The translations under genes were made by a program, and so were the position numbers. Below, piece by piece: positions 48,674 to 62,100 of a stretch of 64,000 nucleotides of DNA. The stretch spans positions 6,339,001-6,403,000 of the forward strand of contig CP114495.1 in the NCBI GenBank assembly GCA_027186245.1. Direction: 5' to 3'. The notes below the pieces were generated by a model, which saw only the letters and a list, made by a program, of their open reading frames with translations, did not search any database and was not told where the DNA came from. The DNA comes from Coriaria nepalensis. Its lineage: Eukaryota; Streptophyta; Magnoliopsida; Cucurbitales; Coriariaceae. How positions within the stretch are numbered: position 1 is the first letter of the stretch; each line of letters starts with the position of its first letter.

Positions 48674-51543
48674 TTAGTAGGTGTTAGACCAATTTGCAGC
48701 ACTCCCGACTCTAGGCATACCAGTAGTTTCCTTGCGAGCCTCTTCATCTACCTTGAAAGTAGAACCATATACTTCACCAGAACTGTCCACCCTTGGCACT
48801 GGTTTTAACTCGTTAAGAGGGTGCTCAAAGCTCCTCAACCCACTAGAGCTTGTAAAGAAGCAACCTGGTCAGAGGAAAAATGGAAGAATCAAACGATTAT
48901 ATTATTATTGTTTCAAATGCTGATTGAAGAGGCTGCAATCAGTCAATCAGGAAGTAATTGCTCAATGATCTGATAGAAATTTTATGATTTCCAATCAAAT
49001 GAGAAGCAGATGCAACTAATCCATGGATTCTATGTTGCTAAGAATCTTCCAATTATAAGTCTCTCCAACTAAGTTTAAAAGATGCTTTAGAAGCCATCCT
49101 TGTTTGTTTCCTTCTTATATTCAGATCGATTGAACAACATAAGATTTTCCAGGGATTTCAAGTTTCAAACTCACGGGAAGAGATTTCCCTTCACAGATAT
49201 ACAACCTTTAGGGAATGGTGCAAAAGATTTTCCGCAGCCCTTCTTCACGATCTCTTCATCATCTGAAAGAACAAGATGGCCTTCAGAATCAGTTCCCCAG
49301 AAGAAGGGAACATTCCCAGCAGCATCCTGGATACCAAGACAATGTTAAAGCAGCTTTTGATCAAAAGCAACATAAAATATTCAACGGATCAAAAAAGCAG
49401 ATAGTAAAAGTAATACAAGACTGAGTTCTGGGAAGAAAAGTTACTCACAGAAGCAAAAAAGGTGGTTTTGGAAGCACTGTCATAGAGAATAAATGCAAAC
49501 TTCCCTTCAATGTCTCTCACAACCTGATCAGCAGGGTAAGGGCCTCGATCTCTCAGAGTTCGGTAAGCCTCTATCACAATAATCGCCTCATTTGCTGTTT
49601 TGCTCAATCCATATTGTTGCTTAAGAGCAGCAACATTCTCAATGTGGCCTTGAAACAAGCAGAAGATGTCATTCACAACCACGAACAACCTGGTATCATG
49701 AGAAGAACCAGGTGTTCACATAAATAAAAAGTGTAGCATATATTTCATTCAAACACATTGAGTAGGTAAGCGAGGATGGTAATTGAAAATTGTTCCTCAT
49801 CTTTTAGTGAGGAGAGGAGTGATTTCCAATGCCATCGACGAAGGACTATTGGCCTTGATTAAGGAGACCAAAAAGTATCTTGAAAAATTGTTCAAACACA
49901 AACAAGATTCCAAAAGAACAGATAAAAGCACCTCTCTTGAAACAGATGAAACAAAGAGAAGATGTTAAGTCATCCAGACAAGCAAAAAGGATGTAATAGA
50001 GATAGACTAATGTAAGAAAATTCAATTTAATATAACACCTGTTATCTTCATAGACAATGCGAAGGTTCCAGAATAAAGGTTCATCAACATGACGAAACTA
50101 CATACCATCTCAAACCAAATACATTAGTTGAAACCACATAACTGACTCTTCATTAAACAAGGACTATGAAAATGGCTGCAAAAGAAAATTTTCTACGGAA
50201 CAGAGGTATGTGCAATGAATGGCAACAACAAATTATGGAAGTCTACCAAAATTAGAGAAACTGAATGACTAAACTATTAGCATTTTCCATTGAAAGCTGA
50301 GATACTGTCTTTTATTTTTATTTTTCACTTCCAAATGAGTGAGGAAATGGGAACCACACAAGTAGCTTAATTTATAAGACGATGAAATGTATGAGGTGTG
50401 TCAGTTACCATTACATCTTCCAAGATAAACCTTGCAGGATTCAAGTCACTTTGAATTGGGCCAAGGAGGCTATTCTGAGAAGACAAAGTGACATCACCCT
50501 TCACAGGCTGAGCTTTTTGAGTACTTTTATCTACTTAACCTCAGTATCATGATCGATACCAGCTAGGATCATGATGGTCAATTACTTTAGTTGTTCATCA
50601 TGGGCAAGAGAGAATATAACAAGAGACTATATTAGAGCTGAAACCATATTTTCACAGACCACACAAAAAGAGACTCCCGGTTATTGAATCAAAATTGTAG
50701 AGAACATACAACGGTAGCACAAGTAAAGCCATGCATGGCTAGCGAAATTCTCGCAAACATTCTTAATTAGTTCACCGATAAAGATGACCAGTAACTTTGG
50801 TAATGCAGACACGTATCATGAAGGAACATAATCAGACCGGTGATTAAGAAACATCATATAGGAACTCATCGTTGTATTATATCAAAACAGGTTTAATAAA
50901 TAATAATACAGTATGATCAAATTTCTTGAATCATAATAACATACGATCAGAAATTTTGTCAACTTCAGAACCAAAAGTTGAGCATGAAATTTAGGCAAAC
51001 ACATGCTACCAGATAGTCACACTCAAACTTTCATAATCAATTAATCGTAAAAAAGTGAACCGTGAGTTTGACACACTGCAGATAAGCACCACGAAAAAGC
51101 CTAAATCTCATCGCAGTATTACATCAAAACAGATTACATTGCTAAACCATCGCGATCCTATCATAACTCCGAGACGTATACCATTTCCCTCACGAAATCT
51201 CATCAACCAAACACCACGAACGAGAAAAATCCAGCGACACATGAGTTTCCACGATCAGATCAAGCATACTTTACCACACGAAAAGATCAACAGCTACTTT
51301 TTAAAATGAATATTCCGAACTGGTTAGATTTTAGAAATACCTTGGAATAAGTGGATTCTGTTTCTGAAGAGAGTACGCCATGAGACCAGCCGAGCCGAGG
51401 TTGATGGTGACGGAACCAGGGTGAAGAGAGCCGAAGTGATTGGCCAGAAATCCAGCTTTCAAAGCTGAGACGCCGCCGGCGGTTTGGGGGCTCCGTAGAG
51501 CGTCGGGGCTCTTCGCCACCGACCTGTCGAACACGGCAAGCAT
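48674..51543 (-). CDS. AILP1: AILP1-like DUF3700 protein with YGL and LRDR motifs
   Basis: Four exons: 51543-51341, 49689-49449, 49326-49206 and 48864-48674, with GT-AG borders and closing phase. They give 756 nt and 251 residues. It starts MLAVFDRSVAKSPDAL. YGL lies at residues 94-96 and LRDR at 113-116, followed by VPFFWGTDSEGHLVLSDD, then GCFFTSSSGLRSFEHPLNEL and the tail GMPRVGSAANWS. The fold belongs to the class II glutamine amidotransferase group, but residue 2 is Leu where active enzymes have Cys, so the usual catalytic nucleophile is missing. Family members (aluminium-induced protein, TSJT1) respond to metal, sugar and other stress; their biochemical role is unclear. Intron 1 is long (about 1650 bp). 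Confidence 0.93.
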
Positions 51544-52002
51544 TTTCTTCTAGATCGTTGATCGGAAAATTGTAGGAAAGCAGTTGCAATGTGAACGCAG
51601 AGCGTCAGAAAACTTCTTTTTAGTCAATTAGTGCGTGCTATAGGACCATATGATCAGTAGTGCTGCTAGTCAAAGAAAAGTGAGAATTTGAGAAAGTAAA
51701 CTAATGAAATGTTTTACAAAATAATCCCCATAAAAAATTATGCATTTACTATACTACTCATCAGTGACCATTTTCTTTTATTTCTAAATTCTAATAAATA
51801 AATAAATAAATAAATAAACATTCGGCATTCTTCTTCTTCCTTTTTCATCATGGCAAAAAAATAAATAAATAAATAAATAATTTCTTGTTTATCTTCACTC
51901 CCTCTCTTCTCGCTCTTCTTTCACTTCCTCTCTTCTTCAAACCCTCTTTGTTTCACGCCATTTCCTTTCCGCATCCACAGTTTTGCAAGCAATCGGAAAT
52001 AA
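51544..52002. other. shared flank between AILP1 and a DUF1985 pseudogene
   Basis: Contains two (AAAT)n microsatellites at about 51793-51818 and 51859-51881 and a C/T-rich leader-like stretch at about 51890-51980 before the ATG of the pseudogene. It presumably holds the AILP1 promoter near 51544-51700. No defined sites were recognised. Confidence 0.4.
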
Positions 52003-52400
52003 ATGGTTCATACTCGATCGAGTCAGAAGAAAAGAAAAGAAAAAATATCAAATGAAGATAATTTTGGACGATTGGAAGGCAAGGGATAAGGTTGCGATCG
52101 ACGTCGGAATCAATACTAAAAAAAATCCTAAATCGAGTTCTCAGGTACGTGACTTAAAAATTAGGGTTTTTGTATTTTTTTTTTCTTTGAATTTGTTCAA
52201 TTTGGTTACAACTATTAGGAAAAGTTGAGGTTATTGAAATTATATGAATTTTGATTTAAAATGAGAGTCGAGCAGCTTATTCAAACTTCCTGATGGCTTA
52301 AGAGGTGTGTCAATTCATCAGGAGCCATCGGACATTTCCTACAAACTACCTACATAATCACTGGTACTCGATGATTATATGGCCCCTTCTTGGGGCAATC

Positions 52401-52476
52401 GAGCCATCATGTTTTGTTGACAGACTCAAACATGATGGCTCTAGTGGCTTTAGTTATCAACAAAACATGATGGCTC
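52401..52476. repeat. 20-bp perfect inverted repeat cluster
   Basis: GAGCCATCATGTTTTGTTGA (52401-52420) is the exact reverse complement of 52457-52476. Its first 14 bases also pair with 52428-52441 (AAACATGATGGCTC). GATGGCTCTAGTGGCTTTAG occurs twice in direct orientation just downstream. The cluster lies inside the DUF1985 pseudogene, in what would be an intron. Confidence 0.9.
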
Positions 52477-52546
52477 TAGTGGCTTTAGGAAGGTTTTTCA
52501 ATGCATCACGTAGCAGTGCAGCTCAAATAGTCTATCATTGGAACAA

Positions 52547-52668
52547 GATGGCTCGAGTGGCCTTGGGAGGTGCCTTCAAGTCATTTGGTTCTAGTGATAG
52601 ACTCAAAAGGTGTCTGTCAAGTGAAACCCGAAGGCTTGAGATCATCTCCCAAGGCCACTCGAGCTATC
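52547..52668. repeat. 23-bp inverted repeat, candidate long hairpin
   Basis: The arm 52547-52569 (GATGGCTCGAGTGGCCTTGG plus GAG) pairs with 52646-52668 with a single G-T-type mismatch, around a 76-base loop. The arms share the GATGGCTC-AGTGGC core with the direct repeats at 52435-52500, so all derive from one repeat unit. Confidence 0.85.
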
Positions 52669-54069
52669 ATGTGATATTGTTATTTATTTATTTATCTTTT
52701 AGTTGAAATTTAATTTTCAATTTAGTTTGTATAAATTGGTTATCCATACTAATATTTTTGTAAATTATTTCATTTCAAGGTGCGAAGAAACCTCAATCCA
52801 TCAGAAGCTTGAACCCATAATTGACCAAGAACCTACAAACTGTCATGAGGTTCAACCTATAATTGACCAAGGTCTTCAGTTCAAGATCTACTATACTGTG
52901 TTATCAAAACAAGAAGTTGTGGTTTCTGACATAAGGAACAAGCTCACAGCAACATAGTTGGAGACCTTTAAGCCTAATTGCCTTGGTCATTTTATAAATG
53001 TGAAGGGTTGTCTCAAAAAAGTCAGGATAAATTATTAACTTTTTCATGCTTCAACGAGCAGAGTGTAAGAAGAAGCACGAGCTGTGGTTTACACACCATA
53101 ATAACCATATTCAGTTTGGTCTGAGGGAGTCTGAATTGGTGACATAGTTGAATTGTCATGATTATCCTCCGGACCACATAAGAGAGCAGATGAAAAAAAA
53201 AGATCACTTATCTTAATGGGAAGAGCATCATAGTATTAGAGCTAGCAAAGAAGTTTACTAGTGATGATCATCCATGGAGTAACAGGGACAATGACATTGT
53301 GAAGGTGATCATTCTCTTCTTCATTGAGGCAGTCCCATGAACTTAAGGGAGGAGGAATAAGATCTGATTATTAACCTTGGCCTTATGCAATAATTTGAAC
53401 CCCCTCGACCAATATCCTTGGGATAGAGTTAGTTATGAGGCTACTATTCACTCACTGAAGAAGAATATAAAAGCAAAGGCCATTGCACAAAAGGACCAAG
53501 CGCAATGGGAGGAGTCGAAAGAGAAAACTTATGACTTATATGAGTTTCCACTTGCTTTACATGTGAGACTTTCTATTTTACTTTTGTTACGATATTTATT
53601 CATGTTGTCGATATTAATTTGATGTTTGGTAATCCATTCACTATTCAAGTATTTGGTTACTAAACCATTCCTTAATTTGGAATGCGAGTTGCACTGCATG
53701 ATGATGTGAAACACCTGCCTCGGATCATAAATTCATCATCTATAGACCCGTTTGTATCTCATGAAAATTTCCAATAGTGGAAAAGGAAGAAAACTGTAAG
53801 CATTTCATTTATTTAATCAAGATTATTTCAGTTAATCATAATTATTAAAATTAAACTTACTTTGATATCCTTTAATACAGCTCCTCAAAAACCATCCGAG
53901 AAAGACCACAAGGGTATTGGAGAAAGAAGAAGAAGAAGAATCAATCGAATAATCTATGATAGTAAATCAATTTTATTTTTGGTTTATTCATCTATAGTGG
54001 AGGAGCAGTAAAAGTGGAAATGTTCCAAATCAGGAAATGACTGCAAAATCCTCCACTAAATCGAATATA

Positions 54070-54420
54070 TTACAACCTTAGAAGTAGTAAAGTAATGTGT
54101 TTGGGATGAAAAGTTCATAACTAGATTTGATATGGTTCTTAGCATTAATACATAGTAGTCGACTACGATGATTATGATGCAATAATACAAGCAAAAGAGA
54201 ACCAGGTCTCATTAAGGTCCAAACATGTGTTACTGGATTTTTACTTAATCCGATAGTGACTCGGAATGTGAACATGAATATAAAGAAAGTCGATATAAAT
54301 AATAATATAGCAGATCCACTAACTAAAGGGCTTTTCCAGCAAAAGCTAGATCACAATCCTGACAAATTAGGAATTAGATTTTGAAATGATTGGCTTTAGT
54401 GCAAGTGGGAGATTAACATT
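54070..54420 (+). pseudogene. Copia RNase H C-terminal remnant and polypurine tract
   Basis: Plus-strand reading ends with VNMNIKKVDINNNIADPLTK and GLFQQKLDHNPDKLGIRF, the typical end of Copia polyproteins (NxxDPLTKxL). It is followed by a short spacer and the purine tract AAGTGGGAGATT at about 54401-54412. Upstream parts are missing or too decayed to read. Confidence 0.82.
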
Positions 54421-54830
54421 ATATGCTTATCAAACTAATCAAGTTAGACCCGATGAGTATGTATTTTGTTATATATAATTTTATTTATAAATATTAATGA
54501 TATTATTGTTTGTTTAATATAATAATAAAGGCATTCATCCATTTATCATATTTATTAATTATGTTGGAATTAATATTTTTATGTTATATCAATACATATC
54601 ATGATAAAGTTAAGTGTCTTAAGTTATGCAATTTGGAGACCATAATGAAGATCATGCTTATTGAGACTTAAGTTGCTTAAAACTTAAAGACACGAATTGT
54701 TTATTGTCATAGGATCATAAGAATGGATATTGATGATCCAGATAGACAATCACATAGTTCATCACCTAAAGTATATAGGGTGGCTGACCTCATAGACATT
54801 GGTGTTAGTAGAACATGATGATGATTATGT
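54413..54830 (+). repeat. Copia 3' LTR, truncated
   Basis: Follows the polypurine tract directly, so it is the 3' LTR of the same element. The sequence matches the start of the family seen at 27861 and 45900. It stops where gypsy integrase sequence begins, at about 54830-55000. Confidence 0.65.
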
Positions 54831-54949
54831 AAGTGATTAGTAGAGATTAAGGGTATCGAACGTGACAGTTAGATAATTCTCAATCTATAGATGAAAAGTT
54901 AAGCAAGATAACTAGAGAAGACCAAAGAGAAGCAACCTCAAACTTTATA

Positions 54950-56307
54950 GTTGCGAAGATGGAACTCTCCACTTAGTCTAACGCATTTGTGCTCTTAATG
55001 TAGATTGTCTTAGAAGATAAATTTTAGAGGAAGCTCATCTTTTCACTTATTCCCTTCATCCGGGATCAATGAACATGTATCATGGCCTAAGAGAAATCTA
55101 CTAAAGGGAAGCTATGAAGAAAGATATCACTAATTTTATCTCTAGGTGCTTGACTTGTCATGTTAAGGTAGAACATTAAAAACCAACGGGAATACACCAA
55201 AGCCTCTAAGTGCCAGAATGGAAGTGGAAACACATCACGATGGATTTTGTAACAAGGATACCTCGTACTAGTATGGGGTATAACTATATTTGGGTGATTG
55301 TGGAAGGCTCACTAAATGTGCTCACATTCTTCTGGTAAAGACTATGAACATGATAGCACAATTTGCACGACTCTATCTAGTGAAGACTACGAACACAATA
55401 GCATAATTTGCACAACTCTATATGGATAAGTTTATTAGCTTACATGGTGTACTGGTTTCAATTATTTTGGAAAGCATTTCAAGAAGCCTTAGGTACTTGT
55501 TTGGATCTAATTATTACTTTTCATCCACAGACTAATAGATAATCAGAAATGATAATTAATACACTTGAAGATATGCTTTGAGCATCTATTATTGATTTTG
55601 GTGATAGTTTGGATCAATCTTTACCCTTTATGGAATTTGCCTATAACAACAACTATCAAGTTAGTACCAAATGGTACCATTTGAGGCATTATATGGTTAT
55701 CATTGTAGATCACCTGTTGGCTGGTTTTAGGTTGGCGAGAAATAACTCTTAGCACCAGATATCGTTCAAGATACAATTGATAAGGTACGGTTAATACAAA
55801 AAAGAATTTTAGTGGCCTAAAGTAGGCAAAAGGATTATGTTAACCATAGGTGATGAGAGTTGGAGTTTCATATAGGTGATTATGTTTTCTTGCAAGTTTA
55901 TCCTTGTAAGGGTGTTATGAGATTTGGTAACAAGGGAAATTAAGTCCTTTGTGTATCAGACTTTTCGAAGTTCTCGATTAAATTGGTGTTGCCACTTATC
56001 GCCTAACACTTCCATCAAACATGTCAGGTATACATCCATTTTTCCATGTCTTATTCTTAGGAAGTATATGCTAGATTCGTCTCATGTTTTGTAAACTCAA
56101 CCAGTTCAACTTTAACTGAATTTATCCTACATCGAGCAACCGGTGGCCATTATAGATTGCCAAGTATTGAAGTTACATTCAAATGAAATAAAACTGAATT
56201 TCTCAAGTGAAGAAGCTACTTAGAAGCCCGATGATGAAATTGAATCTCTCATTTTTTATGTTACAGGTTAGTAATTTCGGCACTGAATTTTCTTAAGGGG
56301 GAGAGAA
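54950..56307 (+). pseudogene. Tekay-type gypsy integrase remnant
   Basis: Plus strand: SLHPGSMNMYHGLREIY (zinc-binding region), ISRCLTCHVKVEH, VPEWKWKHITMDFVTRIPRT and YNYIWVIVEGSLN (start of the catalytic core). Later come ATYRLTLPSNMSGIHPFFHV and a worn EATWKPDDEIESL in which Trp is replaced by a stop. Ends with the purine tract AAGGGGGAGAGAA before the LTR. Many stops and shifts. It is the same family as the minus-strand fragment at 23380-23960. Confidence 0.85.
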
Positions 56308-56690
56308 TGTGAGAGCCTAATTTAATTTTTAGTCAAAAGGTAAAAAACTCAAGTTAAAGTAAGAGAAAGTGAAAGTAAATAAGTAGTAATAATAATAGTA
56401 AATAAAATGATATAACTATCATTGTCTCTCATTCCCCCCTCCCCAATGCTTCATCTATTGCACGACTATAAAAAACCCTAATAACTCCCTCTAGACTCCT
56501 TCTTGTTCCCTCTCTAAACTTTTCTTAGATTTCTGATTTCTTGGCTAACAAACTCTGAATCCGTGGCAACTCCTTCAATCTATGCCTTTGCCTAGCTCGA
56601 TTCTCCTCTTGATTTTAGAGATTTGGTCAATTACTCTCCTATTTAAGGTATGCCCATCTAACCAATTGGGGTTGACTCAATTTGGTCATT
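56308..56690 (+). repeat. gypsy 3' LTR, truncated
   Basis: Starts TGTGAGAGCC directly after the polypurine tract, matching the LTR start at 23366. About 380 bp remain before Copia-family LTR sequence takes over. Confidence 0.65.
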
Positions 56691-58688
56691 CACATATGTG
56701 TTATTAGAGTCCATCTTAATAGTAAAATTTATCAACAAAATTGAATGGATAGTATTCAAATGAGCATATTATTTATCATATTGCAGTTATGTTGGAAATG
56801 ATAGTTGCATGCATGATTGATTGTATGGCATACTTGGTAGATTCTTAGGTCTTAGATAACACTTAGAACCATGATAGTAATCATGCTCGATGATATCTAA
56901 AGTAGTTTAACGTCTAAGATCCAAATTATTCGTAATCATAAGATCGTCATAATGAAATAATGTCAATTCAGAAAGACTATTTACATGCGTTATTATCTTC
57001 GAGAGAAGAATAATATCTCATGATCATTAGTATTTGAGGATATCGGGACAGGCCTGTAGGTGATTAGTATAGACTTAATCATTGAACATGATCACTTGAA
57101 AAATCTCATTGGTAATTATATTGACTATTAATGAGATTTTTCTTGTGGCTATTGTGCTTTTGATTCTTAAACCTAAGATCACCCATAATACTTACCTAAG
57201 GGATATCATGCTTTGATATCATTCAACATGACTCTAGCTAAGAGTTACTAAATATGAACAATTAGGCATGTGTTCTCATATGGAAAGTTTGTAGGGTGAT
57301 AAAATGAGATCAATTGCTTTTATATTATAGGAACAATTCTATGAATGATGTACCTTATTCGATGAAAAACTATTTATGCAAAGTAGTATGATATGAAAAG
57401 AGTTTATGTATATTTATTGACTAATTGCATAAAGGCTCATATGATTCATAAGGTTAATCTAATTTGATTTAGCAGTTAAACCAAGCTCTATGACTTATTC
57501 GAGACTACATAATAGATGAAATGATCAATTTAGTACGATAATAGTCATGACAAGTTCTTATTCAAGTTTCTCATACTTCTCATTATTATGGATGACCCAT
57601 ATATACCTTGCTAGAGGCTAATGTGGGTCTGGTGGTTTAAATTAATTGATAATATAAATGATCATATTAACTATTTGACTTACAAGTGTTTACAAGATCC
57701 AAATGCTTTGTTCATTAAAATTGATAAAATTCATAAATTCTTGTGGGGCTCACCTGTTGACATAATGTTGAACATATCCGATCACACACAGAAAGGATGA
57801 TAGGATCTCTATTAAAATCTAAATTATAGAATGTTGACTCATTCTTAGAGAACTTGATTTAGAGTTAAATAATTAATTAATTTAATTTATCAAGTCTAGA
57901 TCACATTCGTATTACTAGCATATCTAAGTGTGATTTAAATTTAATTTTAAATTAAATAATTAATTTAAAAAAATATTGAAATGACTAAATAAGTTTATTA
58001 AATGAATATTTAATAAATTCAAAGTCAAAACGATATTTTTTAGGTTAAAAGAAAACTCTAGTTGTTCAACAAAGTGTTAATTGGCCAAATCGGGCTTAAG
58101 TGTTACGGTTCAAATTAAAGTTTGAACTTTACTAGCTAAAAATGGACATTAATTTGGAATTATAAGTCATTTTAGTTTTCTGAAAAAATTAGACTTAAGA
58201 CCGACCGGAAAACCCGATCATTCACTTAAATGGGAATCGGGCCTCTTGGCCCAAGGGGAATACCTTATAAATAGAAGGCACTCATCCCTAAGGCATCCTA
58301 AGCATATTTGTCCACCCACTCAAGAAGAAAGAGAGATTTGAGAGAAAAATTCTCTTTAATTTCTATCTATGAAATATTTCTTCCTCTCTAAGTTTTTTTC
58401 TCATGAGTTGAGATTGAAACAAGAAATCACCCAAGTTTTGTTGTTTGTGTGGACTAGTGTTAGAAGTCGGGTGATGACTCATAACCAAAAAACTGGCAGC
58501 TGCTGCAACGCATGGGTGTGCACATGACGGTAGATGGTGATTGGGTGGGAAAATTGTCAGGTTTTTGGAGGATTTGAGGGCTTATCCTTACCTTTCTTAC
58601 CTCTTCTCTTTATCATTGTTCTAATTTGATGATTAATTATAATAATGAATTCCAGAATTCCAGATAAAATTTATGTTTATTAGCATCA
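56691..58688 (+). repeat. Copia LTR, plus-strand copy
   Basis: Collinear with the reverse complement of 17041-18787, including GGTCTGGTGGTTTAAATTAA, GTGTGATTTAAATTTAATTT and a TATA box CTTATAAATAGAAGG at about 58264. It ends near GCATCA (58683-58688), followed by a strongly worn primer-site equivalent. The left boundary is approximate. Confidence 0.6.
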
Positions 58689-58880
58689 ACTCGGATCTTG
58701 GTGTAGTCCGGTTGAACAGAGAACCTGAAAATCAAATTAAAAATAATACTTCTACTCCAGGTTCGAGGAGGTTTGCCGACTTGCAATTAGAACCCTAACT
58801 TCCCAAATTTTAAAAATTCCTCTTCTTGGTTTATATGGGAGTAATTCTGGTACTTTGATAGTTTGATATTGTCAGCTTAA
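58689..58880. other. sequence between the Copia LTR and a plastid insertion
   Basis: Short AT-rich stretch after the LTR. It may be the leader of the truncated Copia element. No coding signal was recognised. Confidence 0.3.
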
Positions 58881-58889
58881 ATGACCTTA

Positions 58890-59165
<276 letters not shown>

Positions 59166-62100
59166 AACAACAAAATGGACTTTACCCAGACTAAGAATGG
59201 GCCAACTATTAAATCCACATTCACTAAGAAAATCCTTTTGTAGTAAATCATTTCTTTCTAACTCTTTTGACTGTAAATGAATACACTATTATATATTCAC
59301 AACTTGTCTCCTCTCTAGGCAAAGTTTTAGAAACGATACCTTTATCTCCATATCTTTTAGCTACTTATTGCCTACTTTGATTTCAAGGCGGGAGGGAGCA
59401 GAGAATCAGCAGTTTTTGTGTGGAGAATTTGAGGTGACTAATGCAAATTCATTAGTAAATGGGGGAAGACATGGAAATAAATGTATCATTTCTAAAATTC
59501 TTTTTTTTTCTTGGATACTCGGCTTTAAATACCTATGGAATTTTTTCTTTTGATATATAATTGTAATCAAAGTTACAATTGAAAATGTTATATTTCTTTA
59601 ATAAATTTCCCTCGATACTTTCTTTGTTTACTTTTTATGTAATAAATCTCAAAAGGGGTTCTAATAAGGCATGATGATCCTGACAAAATCGGTGAAATGG
59701 AAGATATCGAAATGGAATACACATTATATTTTGTTCCAACAATGTGATGGAGAACGGCTTGATTAAGGCTATAGCTTTATTGCTAGCCAAAACCTCTTCA
59801 GACAATTACAAAATAAGTTTTAACCCTAACCAATTAAATTAGAAGTTCAGTGATTGTTATTGTACAAGATAACAACAACCATTTCATCTTTTGGCTAAAC
59901 TTTATCCTAGTTTTGGTGAGCATCATATAATAAAATTATCCAAAAATTGCAATAGAAAAAGAGAGGTTTGTAATTATTTTTAAATCTTTTATATTTAGGA
60001 AATCAAGGAGAAAAAGAACAAAAACGAGTAAAATGTTTTTCGTGATTTTGTGATCGGGATGTGAATAAGTCAAATAACTTATCCCATGACGCAAGCCTCC
60101 GTCTATGTATCAACTATCAGGCCTCCCATGCGTTCAATCATTTGATACTAGTCATTCTTCTTAACTTGTGAATGGGAACAAGTTCATCTTCGAAGTATTT
60201 TTTCCTTCCAATATTATTTTATTAGGGATGTTGAATAAAATTGAAATATTTAAGGCTATTGAAGACTAGTTATTATGAGTTACTCTAAGGGAATGGGAGA
60301 AGGTGATGGTTTGGATTTGGGGTTGCTGAAATATAAAGGGGTTATAGTGACTATGCAACGTTGTCAGTTAGCCGAGATTTTGGTTCGTTAAAATCGAATT
60401 GGGATAATTAGAGTATATAAGGAATAAAAATCGGTACTTGTCCAATTGGTATCAAAAGTAATCATGGAGATAACGAATTGTTACTTGATTAAAATTTTGT
60501 ATTAAGCCTATTCGGTTGGAATCAGATCGAGTTTTAAGTTAGTTTGGTATCTACTAACAAGTATCAGATAACCAAAGATTGGGTCTAATTTATTATTTAA
60601 TTCGATAGTCATTGGTAATCAAAATTAGAATTGTATTAATTCTTTATTTTTGGGAAATAGATTCGTTGATGACTTCTCCGCTTGAACCCTCTTCAATCAG
60701 CTTCGTTTATATTTATTTTTGACATATCCCACAATAAGTTAATATCACATAGTTACATAATAAGTATTTTTAAAAATGTCATGCATGATAGTTGCTCATT
60801 GAATTGGTGTGATTGGACTTTATTGCCTTAAATATTAATTGTTTCATAAAAACTTGGTTTAAAGTTTATTTGAATGACAAGTCCTAGGCGGGACAAGCAA
60901 TTCAAATTATAATCGGATATTCAAAATATGATTTTTATTTTGTGGTTTGTTGGTGAATTCTTGCTAATGTAATGAGGGTGAATGTAAATGACTAGGAATG
61001 ATTTATTTGGTTGCTATGCATATAATTACCGTAAGAGTATTTCCCGTCATAATTATTTGGGAAGTCGTTTAAATAACTATAACTATTAATTAAGATGATA
61101 GTCTTAGTCGTTATTAAAAGTGTTTCGACATTAATCATCCTAATGAAAATATTGATTAGTTTGATTTTGACCTATCTGGATAAAATCTTGTTATATATAG
61201 CAAGTAAGTCTACTCAAGTTACCTGCATAACTTGATGTTGATTAGAAGAGTTGTGATCTTAACTTGTTCAGATCAGCATGTTTAACTTTCAGTAGCGGTC
61301 AGGAACACAAGATAGAAACGCATCTGATTTAACAATTTTAGTCATTATTTTTTCTTTGTACCCTTAATTAACTCATCATAACATGCAATTTTTCCATGTC
61401 CAAATACATTACTCCAACAAAAACATGGTGGATTTTGTTTCTGTTGTGGTTGTTTTTTTTCCTCGTCATTCTTAAAAATATTTAATTTAAATAAAAATAT
61501 TTTTAATTATTAATATTTAATTAATTCCTGTCAATTCTGAAGTTACCGTTGACAGTTTTACTTTTCAGAACATTATGGAGAGTTTTTTTTTTTTTTTTTT
61601 TTCATTTTTTTCTTTGTTTTTTCACTGGAAAAGAAAGATAAGATAACGAAAAAAATAAAAACTTTTCATTTAGGTAACAACAAGGATCCCCGCTTCAAAT
61701 GACTCTTCTCAAGAATCAGTTTAAGTTGCTCTATGGAAAAGAACCTCGACCGCTTATCCATATTGTCAATTGGTTCTGATGAAGAATACAGTTAATAACA
61801 ATATAACTCAATTTGAATGTTCTTGTCATCTTACGACTTGATTCCACACTCGTTTTGGTTTGACCCTAACCCAAACTATAAACCAATGCTTTCTAGACAA
61901 CATAACTATATAAGAAAAAGATGCCATTTACTGAATCCAATTCATTTGGTTGAGAATTTCAAATTGCAAATGGATCTGAATCTTGAATCATTCTCCACAT
62001 CATCAAGATGTACGGGAGGGAGGATAACAGGTCTCACGTGACACTCCAACTCAGATCACTTATAACATACACACCCTTAACTACACAGGGCCAATATGTT

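Larger units (their letters stand above)
52003..53960 (+). pseudogene. broken DUF1985 (Ulp1-associated) gene with intron-like gaps
   Basis: A leader exon starts at 52003 (MVHTRSSQKKRKEK) and meets a stop, but has a consensus donor at about 52144 (TCTCAG|GTACGT). Further exon-like pieces lie at 52775-52957 and 53020-53600, the latter with NPLDQYPWDRVSYEATIHSL and TYDLYEFPLALHV. This is the DUF1985 pattern (PWGRxSYxxT, YxLxGFPxAL). A piece at 53660-53790 (RVALHDDVKHLPRIINSSSI) follows a GTGAGA donor. DUF1985 proteins are often carried by MULE elements with a Ulp1-like protease, which is not seen here. Several stops make it non-functional. Whether it was a host gene or mobile cargo is open. Confidence 0.7.
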
